Positions 46,969-54,768 of a stretch of 54,768 nucleotides of DNA are shown here, piece after piece. The translations under genes were made by a program, and so were the position numbers. The first letter of the stretch is position 1. Each line of letters starts with the position of its first letter. Below the pieces are notes generated by a model. It did no database searches. It saw only the letters and a program-made list of their open reading frames with translations, and was not told the origin of the DNA. The DNA comes from Kitasatospora phosalacinea (lineage in GTDB: Bacteria > Actinomycetota > Actinomycetes > Streptomycetales > Streptomycetaceae), in assembly GCF_000717185.1 (NCBI RefSeq), contig NZ_JNYE01000042.1:1-54768 (forward strand), given 5' to 3'.

Positions 46969-47244
46969 ATGAGCACTCTTGAGCCCGAGCGCGGTCTCGG
47001 CACCGGCACCCTGGTCGAGCCCGTCCCGCAGACTTCGCACGGGGACGGCGACCACGAGCGCTTCGCCCACTACGTCCAGAAGGACAAGATCATGGAGAGC
47101 GCGCTCTCCGGGTCCCCCGTGGTGGCGCTGTGCGGCAAGGTCTGGGTGCCCGGGCGGGACCCGAAGAAGTACCCGGTCTGCCCGATGTGCAAGGAGATCT
47201 TCGACGGGCTGAACAACCAGGGCGGGGACGACAAGAAGGACTGA
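46969..47244 (+). CDS. DUF3039 small zinc-binding-like protein
   Basis: 91 residues from ATG 46969. The conserved block runs HGDGDHERFAHYVQKDKI then VVALCGKVWVPGRDPKKYPVCPMCKEIF, with one Cys in ALCGK and a CPMC pair that could bind zinc. Acidic, soluble, found across actinobacteria next to yqgE; function unknown. The ATG follows a -10-like TAGACT (46955-46960) by 8 bases without a ribosome-binding site, suggesting a leaderless message. Confidence 0.88.
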   Translation: MSTLEPERGLGTGTLVEPVPQTSHGDGDHERFAHYVQKDKIMESALSGSPVVALCGKVWVPGRDPKKYPVCPMCKEIFDGLNNQGGDDKKD

Positions 47245-47273
47245 CCGCGGGCGACCTGCGGAAATCTCCCTCA

Positions 47274-47289
47274 ACTGGTCTATGCCAGT
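47274..47289 (+). promoter_or_regulatory. DasR-type operator (dre-like)
   Basis: ACTGGTCTATGCCAGT matches the dre consensus (A-C/G-TGGTCTAGACCA-C/G-T) at 14 of 16 positions; the two differences are at the centre. It lies 28 bases before the ATG of a beta-N-acetylhexosaminidase, the kind of gene DasR represses until glucosamine-6-phosphate accumulates. Confidence 0.7.
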
Positions 47290-47317
47290 TGGGGCGGTCC
47301 GGGGCAGGATGGGGCAC

Positions 47318-48955
47318 ATGGACCTCATCCCCGCCCCGTTGCGCGTCCAGGCCCGCACCGGCGCCCCGCCCTTCGTCCTGCACGCCGGCTCCCGGATCGC
47401 CGCCGCCCCCGGCACCGAGGCCCCCGCCCGCCGGCTGCGCGCCGAACTCTCCGCCGCCACCGGCTTCGACCTCGACCCGGCGCCCGCGGGCGAGGACGGC
47501 GACCTGCGGCTGGCCCTCGACCCGGAGCTCGGCGCCGAGGAGTACCGGCTGAGCGCCGACGCCGCCGCCGTCCGGCTCACCGGCGGCAGCGCCGCGGGCC
47601 TGGCGCACGCCGCGCAGACCCTGCGCCAGCTGCTCGGCCCCGCCGCGTACCGCAGCGCCCCGCTGCCCGGGGCGAGCTGGACGGTGCCCGCGGTGGAGGT
47701 CCACGACGCGCCCCGGTTCGGCTGGCGCGGCGCCATGCTGGACGTCGCCCGGCACTTCATGCCCAAGGCCGGGGTGCTGCGCTTCGTCGACCAGCTCGCC
47801 GCGCACAAGCTCAACGTCCTGCACCTGCACCTGACCGACGACCAGGGCTGGCGGTTCGAGGTCAGGCGCTACCCCAGGCTCACCGAGGTCGGCGGCTGGC
47901 GCGAGCGCTCGATGGTCGGCTACCGGGCGGGCGGGCGGCGCGACGACCAGCCGCACGGCGGCCACTACACCCAGGACGACCTGCGCGAGATCGTCGCGTA
48001 CGCGGCCGCCCGGGGCGTCACCGTCGTCCCCGAGATCGACCTGCCCGGCCACAACCAGGCCGCCGTCGCCGCGTACCCCGAGCTCGGCAACACCGACGTG
48101 GTCGACACCGCCGCGCTCGGCACCTGGACCGACTGGGGCGTCAGCGAGAACATCCTGAACGCCTCCGAGGCCACCCTGCGCTTCTACGAGCACGTGCTGG
48201 AGGAGCTGCTGGAGGTCTTCCCCTCGACCTTCGTGCACCTCGGCGGCGACGAGTGCCCCAAGGACCAGTGGAAGCGCTCCGACGCCGCGCAGGCCCGGAT
48301 CGCCGAACTCGGCCTCAAGGACGAGTTCGAACTGCAGAGCCACGTCATCCGGCACTTCGACCGCTGGCTGGCCGCGCGCGGCCGCCGCCTGATCGGCTGG
48401 GACGAGATCCTGGAGGGCGGCCTCGCCCCCGGCGCCGCCGTCTCCTCCTGGCGCGGCTACGAGGGCGGGATCGCCGCCGCGAACGCCGGGCACGACGTGG
48501 TGATGTGCCCCGAGCAGCACGTCTACCTCGACCACCGGCAGGCCGACGGCGAGGACGAGCCGGTCCCGGTCGGCTGGGTGCGCACCCTGGAGGACGTCTA
48601 CCGCTTCGAGCCCGTCCCGCCGCAGCTCGACGCGGCCGCCGCCGCGCACGTCATCGGCACCCAGGCGAACCTCTGGACCGAGTTCATGTACAGCGGGCGC
48701 GACGTCGACTACAAGGCGTTCCCGCGGCTGGCCGCGTTCGCCGAGGTCGCCTGGTCCGACCTGCCGCGCGACCCGGCCGAGCGCGACTGGGCCGGCTTCG
48801 AGCGCCGGATGGCCGCCCACTACCCGCGGCTGGACGCGCTCGGCATCGAGTACCGCCACCCGGAGGGTCCGCGCCCCTGGCAGCGCAAGCCCGGCATCGT
48901 CGGCCGCCCGCTGGACGGCCCGCCCGGGCCGTCCGGCGAGGGCACCGCCCCGTGA
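47318..48955 (+). CDS. Beta-N-acetylhexosaminidase, GH20
   Basis: 545 residues from ATG 47318 (MDLIPAPLRV); ATG 47309 is an alternative. An N-terminal GH20b domain (to ~130) precedes the GH20 barrel: RFGWRGAMLDVARHFMP, NVLHLHLTDDQGWR, and the catalytic pair Asp311-Glu312 in HLGGDECPKDQWK, where Asp positions the acetamido group and Glu is the acid. IGTQANLWTEF lies near the C-terminus. No signal peptide is seen, so it probably cleaves GlcNAc from imported chitobiose or muropeptide fragments in the cytosol. A DasR box sits before it. Confidence 0.94.
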   Translation: MDLIPAPLRVQARTGAPPFVLHAGSRIAAAPGTEAPARRLRAELSAATGFDLDPAPAGEDGDLRLALDPELGAEEYRLSADAAAVRLTGGSAAGLAHAAQTLRQLLGPAAYRSAPLPGASWTVPAVEVHDAPRFGWRGAMLDVARHFMPKAGVLRFVDQLAAHKLNVLHLHLTDDQGWRFEVRRYPRLTEVGGWRERSMVGYRAGGRRDDQPHGGHYTQDDLREIVAYAAARGVTVVPEIDLPGHNQAAVAAYPELGNTDVVDTAALGTWTDWGVSENILNASEATLRFYEHVLEELLEVFPSTFVHLGGDECPKDQWKRSDAAQARIAELGLKDEFELQSHVIRHFDRWLAARGRRLIGWDEILEGGLAPGAAVSSWRGYEGGIAAANAGHDVVMCPEQHVYLDHRQADGEDEPVPVGWVRTLEDVYRFEPVPPQLDAAAAAHVIGTQANLWTEFMYSGRDVDYKAFPRLAAFAEVAWSDLPRDPAERDWAGFERRMAAHYPRLDALGIEYRHPEGPRPWQRKPGIVGRPLDGPPGPSGEGTAP

Positions 48956-49213
48956 GCCCGCGGACTCCGTGACGGAGCGTCAGCAGGAGGGAACTCCGGG
49001 CGAGGCCCGATCGTCATGACCGGGTGAACAACCGATCACCTCGGCCACGACCTGATCGCGGTCGCGTCCGGAGTTGTCCCGAGTTGTTCGGACCTGTCCG
49101 CGACCCGGGAAGTGATCAGCGGTCTTTGTGTGCCAGAGTTGCCCAACCCGCACCGATCGCCCGTACCCTACGGGCGGCAGGCCGCACTGCAAATGGAGCA
49201 CGGTGGGAACCTG

Positions 49214-50085
49214 GTGAACCGGACGATCATGTTGCCGGCCTCGGTCGACGAGGCGGTCGAAGCGCTGGCCGTCACCCCGGGGGCGGTGCCGGTGGCGGGC
49301 GCCACCGACCTGATGGAGGCCGTCAACGCCGGCCGGCTGCGGCCCGCCGCGCTGATCGGACTCGGCCGGATCACCGAACTGCGCGGCTGGCGCTACGAGG
49401 ACGGCGGCACCGCCGTCCTCGGCGCCGGACTCACCCACGCCCGGATGGACCGCCCCGACTTCGCCGCGCTCATCCCCGCCCTCGCCGACGCCGCCCGCAC
49501 CGCCGGGCCCCCGCAGGTGCGCAACGTCGGCACCCTCGGCGGCAACATCGCCACCGCGGCCCCGGCCGGCGACACCCTCCCGGTGCTCGCCGCCCTCGAA
49601 GCCACCGCCACCCTCGCCCGGGCCGGCGGCGTCCGCGAGGTGCCGGTCAGCCACCTGCTCACCGGCCTCGACCCGCTGCGCCCCGGCGAACTCCTCACCT
49701 GGGTGCGGGTCCCGCTGCTGCACGCCCCCCAGGTGTTCCTGAAGTCCACCGGCCGCAGCGGCCCGGCCCGCGCCACCGCCTCCGTCGCCCTCGTCCTCGA
49801 CCCCGCCCGGCGCGGCGTGCGCTGCGCCGTCGGCGCCGTCGCCCCCGTCCCGCTGCGGCCGCTGGAGGCCGAGAACTGGGTGGCCGGCTGCATCGACTGG
49901 GACGCCCGCGGCGCCGAGGGCGCGGTCCTGATCGACCCCGCCGCGCTCGCCGCCTTCGGCGAGTACGTGGCCGGGGCGTGCGTCCCCGAGGGCGGGGCGC
50001 ACGGAGAGGGGTCGGGCTCGGCCGCGGCCCGGCTGCGACGTACCGTGGCGGTGCTGGCCCGCAGGGCACTGGGAAGGGCGCTGAA

Positions 50086-50089
<4 letters not shown>
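49214..50089 (+). CDS. FAD-binding subunit of a molybdenum hydroxylase (CoxM/XdhB-like)
   Basis: 291 residues from GTG 49214, with GGTGGG 6 bases upstream; ATG 49193 is an alternative. The FAD-binding PCMH fold shows PVAGATDLMEAVNAG, the pair RNVGTLGGNIATAAPAGDTLPVL that holds the FAD, and a C-terminal CO-dehydrogenase flavoprotein domain (SVALVLDPARRGVRCAVGAVAP). It transfers electrons from the iron-sulfur subunit to the acceptor. The stop overlaps the start of the iron-sulfur gene by GTGA; three genes form one operon. Confidence 0.9.
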
Positions 50090-51032
<943 letters not shown>

Positions 51033-51036
<4 letters not shown>

Positions 51037-53354
51037 CCTCCGCGACCGAGCTCCCGGCGCCCGCCCCCGCGGACCCCGGGACGGGCACCACCGGCCTCGG
51101 CACCTCCCCGCTGCGCACCGACGCCCTCCCCAAGGCCCTCGGCATCTACCCGTACGCCGCCGACCTGTGGGCCGAGGGCCTGCTCTGGGGCGCCGTGCTG
51201 CGCTCCCCGCACCCGCACGCCCGGATCCTCTCGGTGGACACCGCCCCCGCCCTCGCGATCCCCGGCGTGCACGCCGTGGTCACCGCCGCCGACCTGCCCG
51301 CCGGACCGGACGGCACCCCCGACGGCGCCCCCACCGGGCAGGTCACCGCCGACCGCCCGGTGCTCGCCGCGGGCGTCGTGCGCCACCACGGCGAACCCGT
51401 CGCCGCCGTCGCCGCCGACCACCCCGACACCGCCCGGCTCGCCGCCGCCGCGATCCTCGTCGAGTACGAGCCGCTGGAGCCCGTCACCGACCCCGAGGCC
51501 GCCTTCCACGCCCCGCCGCTGCACCCCGACGGCAACCTGCTGCGGCACCTGCCGCTGCGCACCGGCGACCCCGACGCGGTCGGCGAGGTCGTCGTCGAGG
51601 GCCTCTACCAGGTCGGCCGCCAGGACCCGGCCCCGATCGGCGCCGAGGCCGGCCTCGCCGTGCCCCGCCCCGACGGCGGCGTCGAACTGCACCTGTCCTC
51701 CACCGACCCGCACGGCGACCGCGACCGCACCGCCGCCTGCCTGGGCATCGACCCCGACCGGGTCCGCCTCGTCGGCACCGGCGTCCCCGGCGCCACCACC
51801 GACCGCGAGGACCTCTCCTTCCAGGTCACCCTCGCCCTGCTCGCGCTGCGCACCGGCCGACCGGTCAAGATGACCCTCACCCGCGCCGAGTCCTTCCAGG
51901 CCCACACCACCCGCCACCCCGCCCTGCTGCGTTACCGGCACCACGCCGACGCCGACGGCCGGCTGGTCAAGGTCGAGGCGCAGGTCCTGCTCGACGGCGG
52001 CGCCTACGCCGACGTCTCCGCCGAGGCGCTGGCCTCCGCCGTCGCCTTCTCGGTCGGCCCCTACACCTGCCCCAACGTCTTCGTCGACGCCTGGGCGGTG
52101 CGCACCAACAACCCGCCGGCCGGCCGGATGCGCGGCGAGGGCGCCCTACAGGCCTGCTTCGCGTACGAGTCGCAGCTCGACCAGCTCGCCAAGCAGCTCG
52201 GCATCGACCCGGTGGAGATCCGCCGCCGCAACGCCATGACCACCGGCGACCCGCTGCCCACCGGCCAGGCCGTCACCTGCCCCGCCCCCGTCGGGGCCCT
52301 GCTCGACGCGCTCGACACCACCCCGCTGCCCGCCCTCCCGCTCGACGACCCCGAGGCCGACTGGCTGCTGCCCGGCGGCCCCGGCGGCGCGGGCGACCCC
52401 GCCGCGGTGCGGCGCGGCATCGGCTACGCCGTCGGCATGGTGCACATGCTCGGCGCCGAGGGCGAGGACGAGGTCGCCACCGCGACCGTCCGGGTCTCCG
52501 GCGACCACGCCACCGTCATCTGCGCCGCCGTCGACTCCGGCCAGGGCTTCGCCACCCTCGCCCGGCAGATCGTGCAGAGCGTGCTCGGCGTCAGCGAGGT
52601 CTACATCGCGCCCGTCGACTCCGACCAGTCCGCGGCCGGCCCGTCCGCCCGCAGCCGCCACACCTGGGTCTCCGGCGGCGCGGTCGAACGGGCCGCGCTG
52701 ATGGTCCGCCACCAGATGCTGCAGCCGATCGCCGCCGACTTCGGCATGTCCGTCGAACTGCTCACCATCAACGACGGGAAGATCACCTCGTACGACGGCG
52801 TGCTCGGCATGCCGGTCAGCGAGGCCCTGGAGGGCCGCGAGCTCTGGGCCACCGCCCAGTGCCGCCCGCACCCCACCGAGCCGCTCGACCCCGAGACCGG
52901 CCAGGGCGACGCCTTCGTCTCCATCGCGTTCTGCGCGATGCGCGCCGTCGTCGACGTCGACATCGAACTCGGCGCCGTCCGGGTCGTCGACGTCACGGTC
53001 GCCCAGGAGGTCGGCCGGGCCCTCAACCCCCGGCAGATCGAGGACCGGATCGAGGGCGCCGTCGCCCAGGGCGTCGGACTCGCCCTGCTGGAGAACCTGC
53101 GCACCGAGGGCGGCGTCCCCGTCAACGCCTCGCTCACCGGCTACCGGCTCCCCACCGCCCTGGACACCCCCGACGTCCGGATCGCCGCCCTGCTGGAGGA
53201 GCGCGACGTCGTCGCCCCCTTCGGCGCCAAGGCCGTCAGCGCCGTGCCCGCCGTGGTCGCCCCCGCCGCGGTCGCGGCCGCCGTCCGGGCCGCGACCGGG
53301 CTGCCGGTGGGGCGGCTGCCGATCCTGCCGGAGGACGCGATCGCGCCGGCCTGA
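51033..53354 (+). CDS. Molybdopterin-binding large subunit of a molybdenum hydroxylase (CoxL/XdhC-like)
   Basis: 773 residues from ATG 51033 (ATGA overlap with the preceding gene). N-terminal a/b-hammerhead domain (DALPKALGIYPYAADL to about 150), then the molybdopterin domains with GRMRGEGALQACFAYESQLDQLA, VDSGQGFATLARQIVQ and QEVGRALNPRQIEDRIEGAVAQGVG. At the position of the catalytic Glu (GxKGVGExP in xanthine dehydrogenase, aldehyde oxidase and CO dehydrogenase) the sequence is GAKAVSAVP, residues 731-739, so Ala737 replaces Glu. The active-site loop of form I CO dehydrogenases (Cys-containing) is also absent. The substrate is unknown and the true activity is in doubt. No XdhC-type maturase is present in the window. 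Confidence 0.85.
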
Positions 53355-53356
53355 CG

Positions 53357-53448
53357 GCCCCTCCCGGGCGGCCCCTCCCGGCGGCCCCTCCGCGACGGGC
53401 GGCCCCTCCGCGACGGGGGTCAGCGCCGGGCGGGGGTCAGCGCCGGGC
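53357..53448. repeat. Short GC-rich direct repeats behind the large-subunit gene
   Basis: GGCCCCTCC occurs four times with spacing of 13-18 bases from about 53357, and the 17-base unit GGGGGTCAGCGCCGGGC is duplicated exactly in tandem (53415-53431 and 53432-53448). The second copy contains the stop codon of the minus-strand zincin gene and the first copy an identical stop triplet. Confidence 0.75.
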
Positions 53449-54768
53449 GGGCACGGCCGCGCGGACGTGCGCCGCCCAGGCCGCCCGGAACTGCCCCAGG
53501 GGCTGGCCGGTCGCCGCGGTGACCTGCTGCTCGTACTCCCCGGGCTGCCCGTACTGCGCCGCCACGAACGCGAACACCTTCGCGTCGCCGTGCTTCGACG
53601 CCATGAACCGCAGCGCGTCACCGGCCAGCGTGTAGTTCGCCGTCCTCCGGTCGGCGTCGTCGGCGTAGAACTCGCCGCTGTCGCCCGGCAGTTGGCCGTC
53701 GAAGGGGATGCCCCTCAGGTACGCGTCCAGCTCGTCGCGGGCCAGCGAGTCCTTGCCGCGCAGCGCCATGTACTCCGCGAAGCCCTCGGAGACCCAGTCG
53801 TGCGGGCCCCCCTTCCCGTCGAAGCCGCCCGAGGTCGTGAGCAGCGGGGCGACGATCGCGTGCGCCATCTCGTGCCGGCCGATGTCCGTCACGCCGTCCC
53901 GCCACTGGTCGCCGGTGAAGCGGCTGCCGGTGGTGTCCATCACGATCCGGCTGCCGCCGACCAGCAGGTCGCCGCCGCCCGCCTTCGACCCGTCCGCGGC
54001 CGGCATCGGCATGTTGACGCCCGCCTCCAGGCTGTCGTCCGGCTTCCCGTCGCCCCGGTACAGCTTGTTGTAGACGTCCCGGTCCTTCTCCAGCACCACG
54101 AAGAACCCGCTCGCCCCCCGGCGCTCGCCCGTCGGCGCCGGAGCGTACTCCCGCCAGGCCGCCAGGTCGTCCTCCGCCGCCCGCGCCAGGACGTCCGCGT
54201 CCCGGTCCAGTTCGGCCGCCTGCCCCTTGTCCGACATCACCACCAGGTGGTCGCGGACCCGCACCGCCAACTCGTCGTACGCGTCCCACGGGGCCGGGTA
54301 GTAGCCGAACCCGGCGTCCTTGCCCTGACTGTCCTTCACCCCGCCGACCTCGGTGACCACCTCGTCTATCCCCGGCGGCGGGCCCGCCACCGGATCCGGG
54401 CTCGGGCCCGAGGCGGCGGACAGCACCTTCCACCCGTACTGCTCGGTGACCGGGAAGTTGTCCACCCCCTTCACCTGGTGCACGAAGTCCACCGTCAGCT
54501 GCCCGTCGATCGTCAGGCCCGGTTCCCACCGCGCCGTCTCCCACGGGATCCTGACCAGGTTGCGGAACACCAGCCGCTGCTTCTCCTTCGTCGCCCCCGC
54601 CGCGAACGGCTTGACGAACGCCTCCTCGTCCTTCGCCGCCAACGCCGCCGTCAGCCCCTCCGTCACCTTCTCCCACGCCCCGCCCCCCGCCGCCGACGGC
54701 CCCCGCACCGGCACCCGCTGCCGCGCCGCGTGCAACAACCCCACCCCGCCCGCCACCACCCCCGCCAC
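53437..54768 (-). CDS. HExxH metalloprotease-like protein, N-terminus beyond right edge
   Basis: 443 residues are visible; the reading frame is open to the window edge, where the GTG at 54768 may be internal. The first residues look like the end of a transmembrane helix (AGVVAGGVGLLHAARQRVP), so an anchored protein with a mostly extracellular domain is likely. The zincin motif is DIGRHEMAHAI (HEMAH), followed about 30 residues later by VSEGFAEYMAL, the typical third zinc ligand Glu of gluzincins. The C-terminal part resembles the TPR-like tail of peptidase-MA-type proteins (QYGQPGEYEQQVTAATGQPLGQF). The substrate is unknown. Confidence 0.75.
   Translation of the reverse strand: MAGVVAGGVGLLHAARQRVPVRGPSAAGGGAWEKVTEGLTAALAAKDEEAFVKPFAAGATKEKQRLVFRNLVRIPWETARWEPGLTIDGQLTVDFVHQVKGVDNFPVTEQYGWKVLSAASGPSPDPVAGPPPGIDEVVTEVGGVKDSQGKDAGFGYYPAPWDAYDELAVRVRDHLVVMSDKGQAAELDRDADVLARAAEDDLAAWREYAPAPTGERRGASGFFVVLEKDRDVYNKLYRGDGKPDDSLEAGVNMPMPAADGSKAGGGDLLVGGSRIVMDTTGSRFTGDQWRDGVTDIGRHEMAHAIVAPLLTTSGGFDGKGGPHDWVSEGFAEYMALRGKDSLARDELDAYLRGIPFDGQLPGDSGEFYADDADRRTANYTLAGDALRFMASKHGDAKVFAFVAAQYGQPGEYEQQVTAATGQPLGQFRAAWAAHVRAAVPARR

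Noticed and set aside
48956..49213. A small gene between the hexosaminidase and the FAD subunit
   Set aside because: Short frames exist but lack ribosome-binding sites and codon bias; the region more likely holds the promoter of the molybdenum hydroxylase operon.

Overview
The window is 54.8 kb of very GC-rich chromosomal DNA with strong third-position GC bias, GTG and TTG starts, and actinobacterial -10 hexamers. Gene content and order match the conserved core of a Streptomycetaceae chromosome (Streptomyces or Kitasatospora): mtrA-mtrB-lpqB, comF, hpf, secA, an NAD-dependent large glutamate dehydrogenase, a pkaA/pkaB-like kinase pair, prfB, ftsE-ftsX, smpB-ssrA, narK-nnaR, helD, malic enzyme, HU and a MurA. 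I see no insertion sequence, integrase, prophage, CRISPR array, tRNA or rRNA. The genus call is an inference from gene order and recalled families, not from a database search.

Layout. 1-1802 (minus): membrane-protein operon (start of a probable DUF4350 protein, DUF4129 protein, polytopic membrane protein). 2029-6648 (plus): MtrA response regulator, MtrB sensor kinase and LpqB lipoprotein. 6632-10596: ComF (minus), long-form hibernation factor HPF, an orphan LuxR-type response regulator, and a YcaQ/AlkX-like DNA glycosylase (minus). 10816-15108: SecA, an Rv3235-like protein (minus) and a DUF6912 protein. 15273-19676: a more accessory block with an MFS exporter, an aldo/keto reductase, a HAD phosphatase and an aldehyde-dehydrogenase-fold protein of the P5C dehydrogenase family that has lost its catalytic residues. 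19969-24906: the 1645-residue glutamate dehydrogenase. 24985-31354: an FHA plus FtsK/EssC-type ATPase (minus) divergent from two Ser/Thr kinases. 31389-36887: RF2, a zinc-ribbon membrane micro-protein, FtsEX, an S41 protease, SmpB and tmRNA. 37083-39773: nitrate transporter NarK and the HemD-fold regulator NnaR. 39879-44685: HelD, ACT-domain malic enzyme, HU. 44761-48955: MurA (minus), YqgE, a DUF3039 protein and a GH20 hexosaminidase with a DasR-type operator. 49214-53354: a three-subunit molybdenum hydroxylase. 53437 to the right edge (minus): a truncated HExxH zincin.

Functional themes are envelope stress and cell-cycle signalling (MtrAB-LpqB, FtsEX plus S41 protease, Ser/Thr kinases with an FHA partner), ribosome rescue and hibernation (HPF, RF2, SmpB-tmRNA), nitrogen and carbon metabolism (glutamate dehydrogenase, NarK-NnaR, malic enzyme) and GlcNAc or chitin use (hexosaminidase under a DasR box).

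The points most worth a second look are: (1) the intact P5C-dehydrogenase-like pseudoenzyme next to glutamate dehydrogenase; (2) three adjacent perfect inverted repeats over the malic enzyme promoter and leader; (3) a putative leaderless four-codon ORF whose stop overlaps the ftsE start; (4) a molybdenum hydroxylase large subunit with Ala where the family has its catalytic Glu; (5) a near-consensus DasR site before the hexosaminidase; and (6) an apparently soluble FHA-FtsK ATPase beside two kinases.
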